A stretch of 46,719 nt of DNA from Planctomycetota bacterium (GCA_016209605.1 JACQVS010000079.1:1-46719); one strand, 5' to 3'; shown: positions 1-9,467, counted from the stretch's first letter. Notes: generated by a model from the letters alone, not told the origin. Translations and numbers: made by a program.

Positions 1-85
1 GGCCTCAGCGATACTCCGTCCCGTATCGCTTCCGGCCTCGCGCCTTGCAGGTAGTCAAAATCTCTCGCTCTAACCTTATTCTCAT

Positions 86-1054
86 TTGCGAAAGGGAGCA
101 CTTAGCGGATCAGGAAAAGAACTATGGAGCCACAGCTACGGAGGGATCGGGGGAAAACTGGTGACGAAAGTACGCCAGACGATTGATGGAGGGTTTATTG
201 CGATCGGCGGCACCGAATCAGAATGGGCTTCGGACGACTGCGATCTCCTGCTCTTGCGGGTCGATTCCCGGGGAAACGAGCTCTGGAAAAAAACCTACGG
301 CGGCCCTGGATACGATCATGGAAGCAGCATCGAGCAAACAGGCGATGGAGGCTTCATCGCCGGCGCCGTTACGGCATCTTGCGGCGCCGGCAAGACCGAT
401 TTTCTCCTCTTAAAATTATCCGCTTCGGGAGGCCTGGAGTGGCAGAAGACCTATGGAGGAGAAGGCTGGGAAGGACAGTATGAAAACGGTCCCTGCGCGC
501 GCCAGACCATGGACGGCGGATTCATCCTCGCCGGCTCCACCGACTCCGCTTCCCTGAAGGGAGGGAGAAAGTCAGTCGCCGCCTACCTGGTTAGAACGGA
601 TGCGCTCGGCAACAAGCTCTGGGAGAAGACCTACGGGGACCCGGAGGCGTTTGTGATTGGATATACGGTCGAGCCCTTGAGCGATGGCGGCTTCATCGTG
701 GGCGGCGTCCAGGAAAATAAAAATCCCGGGATAATCCTCCTCCGCGCCGACTCCAATGGAAGGCTGCTCTGGGAAAGGATTTTCAGGGCCACAGACGCAT
801 GTGGTTTAGTTAAGGTGTCTATGACGTGGGATGGCGGTTTCCTCCTGGGAAATCGAGATTTCATGGCAGCCGGATGGGTTGGAGCGGCGGCCTTGATTCT
901 GAGAACCGATGCTTCCGGAAACCTGCTCTTGGAGAAACGGATCGAAAGAGGCGGATTCGACCGGATCGTTTGCGCCTGGCAGACCAAGGACCTGGGCACC
1001 ATCGCCCTGTGCAATGGATATGTCGTCAAGCTGGCCCCTGAGAGGAAGCTGTGA
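86..1054 (+). CDS. Delta-60/PQQ-like repeat protein, probably 5'-truncated
   Basis: The 322-residue product is almost entirely repeats of the form D-G-G-F-I-x-x-G, then L-x-R-x-D-x-x-G-N, then L-W-x-K-T-Y-G-G. This pattern is typical of secreted beta-propeller-like proteins of unknown function. The only start in the open frame is a TTG at 86. A TAA lies in frame at 71-73, so the frame cannot extend further upstream. There is no signal peptide, and the protein begins in the middle of a repeat (GSGKELW). I therefore read it as having lost its 5' end, through a frameshift or degradation near the window edge. The stop is 3 nt before the next gene, suggesting co-transcription. Bases 1-85 hold nothing else I recognise. 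The repeat assignment is solid. The integrity of the gene is doubtful. Confidence 0.6.
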   Translation: MRKGALSGSGKELWSHSYGGIGGKLVTKVRQTIDGGFIAIGGTESEWASDDCDLLLLRVDSRGNELWKKTYGGPGYDHGSSIEQTGDGGFIAGAVTASCGAGKTDFLLLKLSASGGLEWQKTYGGEGWEGQYENGPCARQTMDGGFILAGSTDSASLKGGRKSVAAYLVRTDALGNKLWEKTYGDPEAFVIGYTVEPLSDGGFIVGGVQENKNPGIILLRADSNGRLLWERIFRATDACGLVKVSMTWDGGFLLGNRDFMAAGWVGAAALILRTDASGNLLLEKRIERGGFDRIVCAWQTKDLGTIALCNGYVVKLAPERKL

Positions 1055-1057
1055 AAT

Positions 1058-2062
1058 ATGCGCTCTATTCTGTCGCTCGGCGTTCTCATTTTGTTCTGGC
1101 CGATAAAATCCCTTCCTGATTCGCCTGAAGCCGAGTCCAGAAAGATCGGCCGGCCGGTGCGGGTCGTGAGCCTCGGCTTCCGCGGCAAGAGCCTCGAAGA
1201 AGTCGCCCGGATAGTCGAGCGGGAAGGGGCCGCGGGCGCGGACCTCATCATCCTCCCCGAGACCTTCATGGGCCAGGCCGGCCGCCCGGAAGCTCTCGAT
1301 GGCCCAACCATCTCGACTCTTTCCGCTCTGGCGAAGAAGCACCGCACTTACCTGGTCTGCCCCCTCGACCGCCTCGAGGGGACGAAGCGCCTCAACTCCG
1401 CCGTCCTTCTCGACCGCGAGGGGAAGGTGGCCGGCCTCTACGACAAGGTCTTCCCTTACTGGTCGGAGTTCGATTTGAAGCAACCGGTCGACGCCGGCCA
1501 GGCGGCCCCCGTTTTCACCGCCGACTTCGGACGGTTGGGCCTGGCCATCTGCTTCGACGTCAACTTCCCGGAGGTCTGGCAGCGCCTCGCCGATCAAGGG
1601 GCGGAGCTGGTGGTCTGGCCGAGCGCCTACTCCGGCGGCGCCTCCCTTCAAGCCCATGCCCTCAACCACCACTTTTACGTCGTCACCGCCACGCAAAATT
1701 GCGACTGCGCCGTCTACGACCTCACCGGCGAGGAAATCCTTTACGAGAAGACGCCCGGCCTCAACGCCAGCCGCATCACCCTCGACCTCGACCGCGGCAT
1801 TTACCACGAGAACTTCAACCGGGGCAAGCTCGAAAAACTCCTCCAGGAGCGCGTCGGCGAGGTGAAGCAGACCAAATGGCTCGAGCGCGAGCAGTGGTTC
1901 GTGCTGCAGGCGCTTGTGCCGGGCGCCAGCGCGCGGGCGCTGGCCCGGCAATACGGCCTGGAGGAGCTGCGCGACTACTTGAGCCGCAGCCGCCGCGAAA
2001 TCGATGCCCGGCGCGGCTGGAAATTCGCGGAGGAGAAGAAGCCGGCCGAGGCGCCTCGATGA
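1058..2062 (+). CDS. Secreted carbon-nitrogen hydrolase (nitrilase superfamily)
   Basis: This 334-residue protein starts at an ATG with GAGAGGAAG upstream. It has an N-terminal hydrophobic segment (residues 3-16) consistent with a signal peptide or anchor. The nitrilase Glu-Lys-Cys triad is visible: E68 in ILPETF, K130 in LYDKVFPY and C165 in AICFDVNFPE. Family members hydrolyse amides or nitriles, or transfer acyl groups, through a Cys thioester. The nearest relatives by motif are CN-hydrolase amidases, but the substrate cannot be read from the sequence. After about residue 260 there is a family-atypical Arg/Glu-rich tail. The TGA stop overlaps the next ATG by 4 nt, so translation is probably coupled to the FG-GAP protein downstream. 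Confidence 0.85.
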   Translation: MRSILSLGVLILFWPIKSLPDSPEAESRKIGRPVRVVSLGFRGKSLEEVARIVEREGAAGADLIILPETFMGQAGRPEALDGPTISTLSALAKKHRTYLVCPLDRLEGTKRLNSAVLLDREGKVAGLYDKVFPYWSEFDLKQPVDAGQAAPVFTADFGRLGLAICFDVNFPEVWQRLADQGAELVVWPSAYSGGASLQAHALNHHFYVVTATQNCDCAVYDLTGEEILYEKTPGLNASRITLDLDRGIYHENFNRGKLEKLLQERVGEVKQTKWLEREQWFVLQALVPGASARALARQYGLEELRDYLSRSRREIDARRGWKFAEEKKPAEAPR

Positions 2063-4704
2063 GTTTCAAGATCCTCCTCCTGGGCGCGGCCGCCGGATTA
2101 TTCCCCCTGGCTCCCGATTCGGGCCGCGAGTTCCCTCGGCCCGGCGAGTGGCCCTGTTTCCGCCGCAGCCCGTCTCTGGATGCCCGCTCCCCGGCGCGCG
2201 GCCGCATCGCCGCGCCCCGCATCGCCTGGAAGCAGTTTGTCGGGGCGCTGGAGTCTCTCTTGATCGTCGAGCCAGGAGACGGAGACGCCGAGATCCTCTT
2301 GCCGGAGGATGAAACCGCCGGAAACGCCGCTCCCCCGCCACCCCCGGCTGGTTTCTTTCCAGCCGAGGGAGCCGCCGAGGAGGCCGATTCTCCAACGGTC
2401 GTTTACGCCGATGCGTTTCCCGAGGAGCCCGGCCAGGAAAAGCTCGAGTTCGAGAGCGCCTTCAACAAGCGCACCGTGAGCGGCCGGTGGCAGGAGGCCG
2501 TCGGGCGATGCTTCGCCAGGCGGGATGGACGGTGGGTCCAGCTCTGGGAGACCGAGCCGATCGCGGAGCTCTTCCAGCCCCTCCCCCTGGCCGGCGACTT
2601 CGACGGCAACGGCGCCCTCGAGGTGGCGATCCTGCCGCTCAAGGACCTGCTCCTCCTGGACGGACGCACCGGCAAGGTGAAGGACCGCTGCCGCTTCACC
2701 GAGACCCGCAGCTACGGGTACTTCGGGGCTTTCGACTTCGACGGCGACCGGAAGTCCGAGTTCCTGATTCAAGCCGACTTCTCGAAGCACCTCGACGTCC
2801 TTGGCTTTCGCGGCCAGAAGCTCCAGCTCCTCTGGCAGCGCCCTATCGAGCTCGACATCTCCAATCCGCTGAAAATCTTCCGCGCCGCCCCCGATCCGGC
2901 CGCCGATGTCGACGGCGACGGCCGGCCCGAATTGCTGGCCTGCATCTTCAACGACCGGGGCGACGGGCGGTGGCATATCAGCGTCCACGACGCGCTCACG
3001 GGGAAGATCCAGGCGGAGCTGGCGGAGGAGTATCTCCTCGCCGCCCTGGATCTGGACGGCGACAAAACGAGCGAGGTTGCAACCTTGCATGGCCGCGGCG
3101 GCGGCATTCCCGACTTTGGAATCCTGCGGATCTGGTCGATGAAGGGCGGCTCGCCCGCCCTCCTCTGGCAGCGGGAGAGGGCCTCGCTTCAAACCGCCGA
3201 CGCTCCCCTCCCCCCCGGCGTGAAAAGCACCGCCCTCTTCGGCAAGCGGACGGTCTTGCGCCTGGCGCGCGAGCGGGGTCCGCTGGTGGTCTTGAAGGAG
3301 AAGATGGGCGACCTCTCGACGGAAACGCGCCTCTCCATAACGCGCTGGGAGGCCGGGGAGCTCAAGACCGGCCCCGCTGTCCGCGGTGCGGGCCTCGAGG
3401 CGCTGGCTTTTGACGGGAGCGGCCGTTTGCTGATTCGCTGCCGGCACCAGCCGGGATGCCGCGCCGCCGTCAAGATCGAGCGCGGCAAGGCCGCCCTCCA
3501 CTCGACCCGCCGCCTCGGGGCCGGCCCGAGCCCGCCAACGGTTGCGTGGCTCAAAGGGGCGAAGCGGCCGATGATCGCCGTTCAAGGATGCGGCGAGGAG
3601 GTCATCGCCTTCCAGCCGCCGGACGAGGGCAAGCCGGCGGCGCTCACGCGGCTGAAGGGGCGCGGCCAGAGCGCCCAGTGGCCGGACCTCCTGCGCGGCC
3701 CGGTCATCGCCGACCTTGACGGAGATGGCGGGAGGCAGATCCTGCTCGCCGCCGCGGCCCCCTCCGGCTGCGCGCGCCTGGCGGCCACAAGCCTCGCCGG
3801 CGAGGAGATATGGCATCACGATTTCGAGAAGATCCCCGGCAGCCCGCCGGTATGGAACTCGGGCGGCATCATCTTCTGGCAAACGGGCCGCTTCACCCAT
3901 CCGGAGAGGCAGGATGTCCTGGTGACGGTACGCCGCTCGATGATGCACAGCGAGGAGACGGCTTTGCTCTCGGGGATCGACGGCCGCTTGATCTGGGAGC
4001 GCGACCGCCAGATCAGCCAGCGCGGCGTCGGCGGCGCCCCTTTCGCCATCGCCGATTTCGACGGCGATGGGCTCGATGACCTGGCCTCGTTCTTCCCCAG
4101 CCTCGTCTACCTGATGAAGGGCTCGAGCGGCCGGAACCTCCTGGCCAAGGACGCGAGCTGGGATGCGGTGCCCGCCAAGCCGGTCTACTGGGGCCTGCCC
4201 ACCGCCGGACCGTTCGGCGAGGGAGGCCGGCAGGCGCTCTACTTCGGCGGCCCCTCCATGACCGGCCTGATGAACCTCGATGGCTCCCTGGCGTGGTGGG
4301 ACGCCCTCGATCAGAGCCCGCCGGACTGGCCCGCCTTCGGCGACTTCGACGGCGACGGCGCCCTCGAGGCCATGGGGATCGGCTACGTGGACGGGGTGCG
4401 CTGCTACAGCGCGGCCACGGGCAGGATCCTCTGGCGCCTGCCCGCTCCTTTCAGCGGCGCGCCGGCGGGCTCGGCCAGCGCCGACCTGGACTCGGACGGC
4501 CGGGACGAGGCGCTGTGGACCTCCGGAAACAACTTGTACTGCCTCGGGCCCGGCGCCTCCGGAACGGCGGGCGCCCTGCGCTGGCGGATCGACTTCCCCG
4601 CCGTGGTGGGGCCGCCGGCCGTGGCCATCCTGGAGGAAGGCGGCAGCGCCTCCATCCTCCTCGCCGGCGCCGACGGGTATGTCTACGGCGTGCGGGGATT
4701 TTAA
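2059..4704 (+). CDS. Secreted FG-GAP/VCBS-repeat protein
   Basis: This 881-residue protein begins with a signal-peptide-like MSFKILLLGAAAGLFPLA. A PQQ-propeller-like entry motif follows (WPCFRRSPSLDARSP, then RIAWKQF). At least eight calcium-binding-type D-x-D-x-D-G blocks are spread along the chain, including GDFDGNG, ADVDGDG, LDLDGD, ADLDGDG, ADFDGDG and ADLDSDG. Such proteins fold as extracellular beta-propellers. I chose the ATG at 2059 because the frame further upstream lies inside the nitrilase gene and has no signal peptide. The ATGA overlap with the nitrilase stop indicates translational coupling. The molecular function is unknown. An extracytoplasmic binding or scaffold role is inferred. 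Confidence 0.85.
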   Translation: MSFKILLLGAAAGLFPLAPDSGREFPRPGEWPCFRRSPSLDARSPARGRIAAPRIAWKQFVGALESLLIVEPGDGDAEILLPEDETAGNAAPPPPPAGFFPAEGAAEEADSPTVVYADAFPEEPGQEKLEFESAFNKRTVSGRWQEAVGRCFARRDGRWVQLWETEPIAELFQPLPLAGDFDGNGALEVAILPLKDLLLLDGRTGKVKDRCRFTETRSYGYFGAFDFDGDRKSEFLIQADFSKHLDVLGFRGQKLQLLWQRPIELDISNPLKIFRAAPDPAADVDGDGRPELLACIFNDRGDGRWHISVHDALTGKIQAELAEEYLLAALDLDGDKTSEVATLHGRGGGIPDFGILRIWSMKGGSPALLWQRERASLQTADAPLPPGVKSTALFGKRTVLRLARERGPLVVLKEKMGDLSTETRLSITRWEAGELKTGPAVRGAGLEALAFDGSGRLLIRCRHQPGCRAAVKIERGKAALHSTRRLGAGPSPPTVAWLKGAKRPMIAVQGCGEEVIAFQPPDEGKPAALTRLKGRGQSAQWPDLLRGPVIADLDGDGGRQILLAAAAPSGCARLAATSLAGEEIWHHDFEKIPGSPPVWNSGGIIFWQTGRFTHPERQDVLVTVRRSMMHSEETALLSGIDGRLIWERDRQISQRGVGGAPFAIADFDGDGLDDLASFFPSLVYLMKGSSGRNLLAKDASWDAVPAKPVYWGLPTAGPFGEGGRQALYFGGPSMTGLMNLDGSLAWWDALDQSPPDWPAFGDFDGDGALEAMGIGYVDGVRCYSAATGRILWRLPAPFSGAPAGSASADLDSDGRDEALWTSGNNLYCLGPGASGTAGALRWRIDFPAVVGPPAVAILEEGGSASILLAGADGYVYGVRGF

Positions 4705-4972
4705 TCTTGACGATTTCACGACTCTGGTCATACGATATATGCACATAGTGGCGATTTAAATCGTGTGAAGGGAGCATATTCAGCCAAAAATCCGTTGTCC
4801 TCGAGCGCCTTGCCAGCCTTATCTCGGTCCTCGAATCAAATCCAGAACGTCTGGCGCAGGCGCGCGAACAATGGGCGTGGCGCGCCGTCATCAAATTGAT
4901 CGGTTTGGTTGTTGCCGGACGGAAGGTGGTTTCCGGATCACCTCCACCTTTTTGATCCACCAGGAGGGAACG
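4705..4972. other. Intergenic region with palindrome and short start-less reading frame
   Basis: This gap separates the FG-GAP gene from the kinase gene. It holds a perfect 12-bp palindrome CGATTTAAATCG at 4752-4763, preceded by a related CGATTT at 4710. From 4749 a frame without ATG, GTG or TTG near its beginning runs to a TGA near 4959. Its translation looks coding-like (SVVLERLASLISVLESN, then AWRAVIKLIGLVVAGRKV). It may be the remnant of a lost gene. No promoter was convincing. AGGAGGGA at 4963-4970 is the ribosome binding site of the kinase gene. Confidence 0.35.
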
Positions 4973-7900
4973 ATGCATCCAGACCTCTTGAAGGTCCTGA
5001 TCGTGAGCAAGTTTCCCTTTCCGATCGCCTGTTATTTCCGGCGCGCGATTGAAGCGAAAGAATCTCCAGAGAACGCCTTCAACCTTTTCCACACCACCTT
5101 GGAGTTTTTGGGCCAGTTGTTGATTGCCGATTTCCTTTCCTGGGAAAACCGAGACCCCGAGCTCAACGAAGAAGTTTCCAGAATCCTTCAAAAACCCCTG
5201 ACCGCCGGGATCTGGCTTGACTGGACCTGCCGCATTTTGCAGGAATTCGGCAAACAATCCCGATCGCCGATTCTGGGAGCTTTACAGGGAATGCTGGAGC
5301 GCCAGACCAGAAAAAAACTGGACCGCCTCCTGGAATGGCGGAACCGCTGGGCCCATTCCGGAGCCGTTCCGCAAGTCGGGGCGTTCCGCAAGGATCTTTT
5401 CAGCTTTTTAAGCCGCATCCAGCTCATCCATCGATCGACTCTCTTTTGCCCCATGTCCAGCCGCATCAGCGGCCAATTGCACATCTTCAACTCCACCTTG
5501 CTGGTCGGAGACAACACGGGCTTTGGAGAGGTGGAGTGCCGCTCCAATGTACCTCTTGAAACCGGGCAAGTTCATCTTTATTCGAACGAGCGCAGGGAAT
5601 TGCTGTCCTTGCATCCTCTGGTTCTCTTCGAACGCTGCGACCAGTGCGGTGAGCGCCATCTGTTCACGTTCGACCGGCCGCATGGCCACAAGATTGTCTT
5701 TCGATCCATTCCAGGTGGCCACGAAAAATCAAGCGGCGAATATTACCTGCTCCTCGAGCAGCTCCTCCGGCGCCCCCTCCATCCGCGCCTTCGACCCCGC
5801 CACTTTTCCCTTCCCGGCGATTTTGCCGCCGTGCCGAGAACCTTGCAGCCGGGAGATCTCGTTGGACCTTACCGCGTCGATGAACTCATCAAAATCGGGG
5901 GCATGGCCCAGATTTACCGTGCCATGGACACTCGCAGCGGAAAGAACTTCGCACTGAAGCTCTTGCCGGTGGAGCTTTCCCGGGATCCGGTGCTGCTCAT
6001 GCGGTTCGAGGAGGAAGCGCAAAATTTGCGGAAGCTGAACCACCCCAATGTGGTGCCGCTGCACGATTATGGCGAGGATTTCGGCGACCGTTACGTCATC
6101 CTGGACCTGGCGATTGGAGGGATGATCGGCTCTCAACGTTGCCGGGACTTGTCGGAGCTCAGGAAGCCCCTGGATGAGGATCTCGTCATCAAGATCGGCA
6201 AACAAGTTTGCGAAGGGCTCCACCACATTCACTCCCACGGCATCATCCATCGTGATTTGAAGCCGGGCAATTTGCTCCTCTCCGGAAAACGCATCCTGAT
6301 CACCGATTTCGGCATCTCGCGAGCGCGGGGAGAGAACAAGATCACGATGACGGGTCTTCCGGTCGGGACGCCGGAGTACATGTCGCCCGAGCAAGTCCAG
6401 CAAGATGAGGTCGACAGCCGGACGGACATCTACTCCCTCGGCTGCGTTCTTTATGAACTCGCAACCGGCCGGACGCCGTATCGCGCCGACACCCCGCTGA
6501 CCACGGCTTTATACCATCTGCAAGCCATGCCGCCGCAGATTGAAGATCTCAATCCGCGCATTTCCAAGGGACTGGTCAACATCATCTATAAATCGCTTCA
6601 GAAAAAGCCGGACCTGCGCTATCAAAGCGCCAGGGAGCTGTTCGATGACCTCACCAAGGCCCATGAGGATCCCGCCGGCCCGCAACTGCTGGAAGGCCAA
6701 AAAGTCCCTCAAGATGCCCTGGAGGAAATCCGGGCGCGAGAGCGGAAAAAATACCGGCGGCGCCTTTTTGCCTCCGCTTTTCTATCAGTGCTCCTCACCA
6801 CCGCGGGCCTGGGGATCATCTATCTCTTTGAAAGCTTCCAGGTCAAGCGCTCGATCGCCGAAGCGAGGTCGGTCTGGTATGACGGCCCGGCGCGCCGCCT
6901 TGAATCCGCCCCTGGTGGATTAGCTCTGCCGGAAGGTTGGGAAGAAGCCTGCGCCAGAATTCATGAGGCGTTTCGGGCCAGGCCCGGGCTGCAGGCGGTG
7001 AAAGATTTTCGCAAAGAGCTGGCTTCAAAAGGATCCCTGGTCATTTCCACGGATCCCCAGGATGTAAAAATCGATGTAAAAAGCGATGAAAAGGGATGCC
7101 AGGAGCTGGCCAAATCAGGCCTGCAGTTTGCTCCGAAAGTTTTGAATGATAAGCCGTTTTTCCAGTCCGGCGAGCGGATCTTCCTCGCTCCCGGCCCTTA
7201 CAAGGCCGGATTGGTCAAAAACGTGCACCGCTTTGAAATTCCTATTTTCATTGGATTCGTGAGCTTCCAGGACCTCGGGGGCAGATGGGAGCCAGCCCGC
7301 CTGGAGCCAAGCAAAAGCCCGTTATTCATCGAGAAGCCGGGGGAGGACTCTGCGAGCTTCCTGGCCGCCGAAACGGTGTTCTTGGATCAGCTGATCGTTC
7401 CAGAAGACCCCCCACCCGGGCTTCGCTACGTCAATAGAGGCCCCTTCTGGTGCTCCGATTCGGAAAAACAGGATTTTTCAGAAATCCTAGAAACGACGCC
7501 AAAAAGCGATGTCATTCACCTTTTCAAGATGAGCCGGCTGCTCCCGAATTTTCTGGACACCAGTTTCTTCATGGGCGAGACGGAGGTGACAGTAGGAGAG
7601 TTCAAGAAGTGGTTTGACCAGTTCGGCGAGGCCTGGTGTGAATGGATGGTGGATAAGGATGTCCAGGCGATTCTTCCCCTGGCCGAAGATGTTCCCTTTG
7701 ACATCCTGCGAGACTGCTGGGGAAAGAAGCTTCCTCCAGGCGGACCAGATCCCAGTAAGTTCTTGTCTCCCTTGGACCTCCTGAACGCCATCGTCCAGCC
7801 TTACCGTACTGATTGGCGGAGCTACAAAGACCGGCTAAAGTCCACCTTGGCAAAGGAAACGGATGAAAGGCTTCCCGCCGGCAAGGTCCTCATCCTGGCC

Positions 7901-8947
7901 TGCATGGCCTACGCCCTCACGCACGCTCCCATTGCCGCCGGCGAGTTCAAATCTTGGCTGACCTACACGGTAAAGGAGTGCGGGGACGCCCTGGCCGGCC
8001 TCGGGAGGCTGCAGTATCGATTTCAAGAGAGCGGCGGCGATGACCTCAAAATTGAAGACCTCCCCCCCGACTTATGGCTCTGGCACAGGGGCAATTGCCT
8101 CACCGAATTCAGGTGGAGGTCGGTGCTCGATGCCTATTTCACGGGCTATGAAAACATCCCTATGGGATATTACCTGGCGGGCCATCTCCCGATGAAAAAG
8201 GCCATCGGTTGGGCTCGCAATCACCAGGATCAGCTTCCTTCCTCAATCTGGAAAAATTTGGACGCTCTGGAAAGAGATCTCGGCAATTCCTGGCAATGCT
8301 TGGCGGATCGTTCGGAGTACCAAATCCTGGTTCTTGCTTACGGAAACGCCGTGATGAAAGGTCAGGCGCCGATTGACAAATCCCACTTTTTGAAATGGCT
8401 CGCGATGAAGATCAGGGAAATACAGGCCAGGCATTGCAAGCTCAAGGAATTGCTGGACCGGGTGTCTTCGATGCCGGCGGAAGAGGTGGTCAAGGACGTT
8501 CCTTGGGATTTTCGCCTGGAATACGGTCATGACCTCGGCTGGGGCCTTCCCACTGTCCAGCAGTGGGAGAAGGCGCTCCGCGGCGCCGATGACCGGCCCA
8601 GGCCTTGGGGTCATTCCCTGAACGACAGTTATTTCTGGAACTTGTCAAGGGATGAACCGAAACCGGTGGACATGACCGGCGCCGGCATCGATTTTGACAG
8701 TTCCCCGTACGGCGTGAGAGGCCTGGCGGGGAACGTCAGCGAGTGGGTTCTCAGCGCCACCGGAAAATTTTTCCACTTTTTGAAAGGCAGCAATTTCAGG
8801 CACCAGGAAAGATGCTCTAATCTGGGAAATATCATCGCCGCTCCCATGCTGTATCACGAACGCTGGACCGGCTTCCGGATCATTAAAACCATCCGGCCGC
8901 CCCATCGCTATGAGAGGGAGTTCGTCCGTAAAAAAATGGTTGAGTGA
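4973..8947 (+). CDS. HEPN-like / Ser-Thr kinase / transmembrane / FGE-sulfatase-like fusion
   Basis: This is a 1324-residue multidomain protein. The ATG at 4973 follows AGGAGGGA, which decides the start. Residues 1-150 form a helical N-terminus with an R123-N-R-W-A-H128 motif, as in HEPN domains (R-x4-6-H). A CDQCGERH knuckle lies near 222. Residues 300-562 are a Hanks-type kinase: ATP loop IGGMAQIYRA, K329 in ALKLL, H426-R-D-L-K-P-G-N, D445-F-G and GTPEYMSPEQ. One membrane helix spans about 598-618. A PEGA-like stretch follows, then from about 865 a formylglycine-generating-enzyme/SUMF1-like domain (MGETEVTVGEF, LPTVQQWEKALRGA, GLAGNVSEWV, WTGFRI). Kinase-FGE fusions are known in Planctomycetota and relatives. 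The HEPN-like head is my inference. The domain order puts the kinase in the cytoplasm and the FGE-like domain outside. The catalytic Cys residues of true FGE are not evident, so a binding role is likely. Confidence 0.88.
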   Translation: MHPDLLKVLIVSKFPFPIACYFRRAIEAKESPENAFNLFHTTLEFLGQLLIADFLSWENRDPELNEEVSRILQKPLTAGIWLDWTCRILQEFGKQSRSPILGALQGMLERQTRKKLDRLLEWRNRWAHSGAVPQVGAFRKDLFSFLSRIQLIHRSTLFCPMSSRISGQLHIFNSTLLVGDNTGFGEVECRSNVPLETGQVHLYSNERRELLSLHPLVLFERCDQCGERHLFTFDRPHGHKIVFRSIPGGHEKSSGEYYLLLEQLLRRPLHPRLRPRHFSLPGDFAAVPRTLQPGDLVGPYRVDELIKIGGMAQIYRAMDTRSGKNFALKLLPVELSRDPVLLMRFEEEAQNLRKLNHPNVVPLHDYGEDFGDRYVILDLAIGGMIGSQRCRDLSELRKPLDEDLVIKIGKQVCEGLHHIHSHGIIHRDLKPGNLLLSGKRILITDFGISRARGENKITMTGLPVGTPEYMSPEQVQQDEVDSRTDIYSLGCVLYELATGRTPYRADTPLTTALYHLQAMPPQIEDLNPRISKGLVNIIYKSLQKKPDLRYQSARELFDDLTKAHEDPAGPQLLEGQKVPQDALEEIRARERKKYRRRLFASAFLSVLLTTAGLGIIYLFESFQVKRSIAEARSVWYDGPARRLESAPGGLALPEGWEEACARIHEAFRARPGLQAVKDFRKELASKGSLVISTDPQDVKIDVKSDEKGCQELAKSGLQFAPKVLNDKPFFQSGERIFLAPGPYKAGLVKNVHRFEIPIFIGFVSFQDLGGRWEPARLEPSKSPLFIEKPGEDSASFLAAETVFLDQLIVPEDPPPGLRYVNRGPFWCSDSEKQDFSEILETTPKSDVIHLFKMSRLLPNFLDTSFFMGETEVTVGEFKKWFDQFGEAWCEWMVDKDVQAILPLAEDVPFDILRDCWGKKLPPGGPDPSKFLSPLDLLNAIVQPYRTDWRSYKDRLKSTLAKETDERLPAGKVLILACMAYALTHAPIAAGEFKSWLTYTVKECGDALAGLGRLQYRFQESGGDDLKIEDLPPDLWLWHRGNCLTEFRWRSVLDAYFTGYENIPMGYYLAGHLPMKKAIGWARNHQDQLPSSIWKNLDALERDLGNSWQCLADRSEYQILVLAYGNAVMKGQAPIDKSHFLKWLAMKIREIQARHCKLKELLDRVSSMPAEEVVKDVPWDFRLEYGHDLGWGLPTVQQWEKALRGADDRPRPWGHSLNDSYFWNLSRDEPKPVDMTGAGIDFDSSPYGVRGLAGNVSEWVLSATGKFFHFLKGSNFRHQERCSNLGNIIAAPMLYHERWTGFRIIKTIRPPHRYEREFVRKKMVE

Positions 8948-8980
8948 CCGTTGACAGGAATGATCGAGGAAAGGACCGCC

Positions 8981-9376
8981 ATGAAAGGTACCAAAGCACC
9001 AAAATTGGAATTCAATGTGAAACCGCAAAAGGCTTATTTGCTGGGCGATTTCTGGTTCATCGACCTTCAATACACGCTCACTCCAAGCTGGCGGCCCTAC
9101 TACCGACAGTCGGACGAAGCCGCGCGCTATGGCGTCGATCCGGTCAAGAGAGCCCCGAGCTCCCGGAATGAGCGTGAGAAATTCATCTGGAACCTTCTCG
9201 GCCTTCCGGAGGAGATGGGCCGCTCAAACCGCTGGCGGGCCATCGCCATCCTTCCCCGGGCCTTGATCCCCAGCGGAGGAAGAATCCAAGCCTCCGGAGG
9301 CCTGAGAGTGCGGTTGAAAGGACCTAGGAAGCGCTTCTCCGCCAAGAAACCGCCCTCGATGAAACGAGGTTCCTGA
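8981..9376 (+). CDS. Hypothetical protein downstream of the kinase
   Basis: The product is 131 residues and I do not recognise it. The ATG at 8981 is preceded by GAGGAAAGG at good spacing, so it is preferred over the TTG at 8951. The N-terminal part alternates hydrophobic residues as in beta strands and is rich in aromatics (FWFIDLQYTL, WRPYYRQ). The last 30 residues are strongly basic (RVRLKGPRKRF). There is no signal peptide or membrane helix. It begins 33 nt after the kinase stop and is probably co-transcribed, so a role linked to the kinase, for example as a substrate or partner, is possible but unproven. Confidence 0.6.
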   Translation: MKGTKAPKLEFNVKPQKAYLLGDFWFIDLQYTLTPSWRPYYRQSDEAARYGVDPVKRAPSSRNEREKFIWNLLGLPEEMGRSNRWRAIAILPRALIPSGGRIQASGGLRVRLKGPRKRFSAKKPPSMKRGS

Positions 9377-9392
9377 ACCGTTTTAAAATTCA

Positions 9393-9421
9393 CATCCTTT
9401 CCTGCTCGGCGAGGAAGGATG
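9393..9421 (+). other. Intergenic hairpin between two small genes
   Basis: Arms at 9393-9403 and 9412-9421 pair over about 10 bp with one bulged T and an 8-nt loop. The hairpin lies in a 91-nt gap ahead of a strong Shine-Dalgarno (AAGGAGGT, about 9452-9459). No T-run follows, so it is not a standard terminator. It could stabilise a processed mRNA end or adjust expression of the downstream gene. Confidence 0.4.
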
Positions 9422-9467
9422 AGTTCCAGAGGTTTAAAAAATGAAAGCCCCAAGGAGGTAAATCACC

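Noticed and set aside
1699..2058. N-terminal extension of the FG-GAP protein into the nitrilase gene
   Set aside because: The 120 added residues are Arg/Pro-rich shadow sequence, and the ATG at 2059 gives a signal peptide.
2098..4746. 882-codon open frame on the minus strand opposite the FG-GAP gene
   Set aside because: A mirror of a GC-rich gene: no domain, no signal, low-complexity Ala/Gly/Glu/Arg composition. The plus strand has clear FG-GAP repeats.
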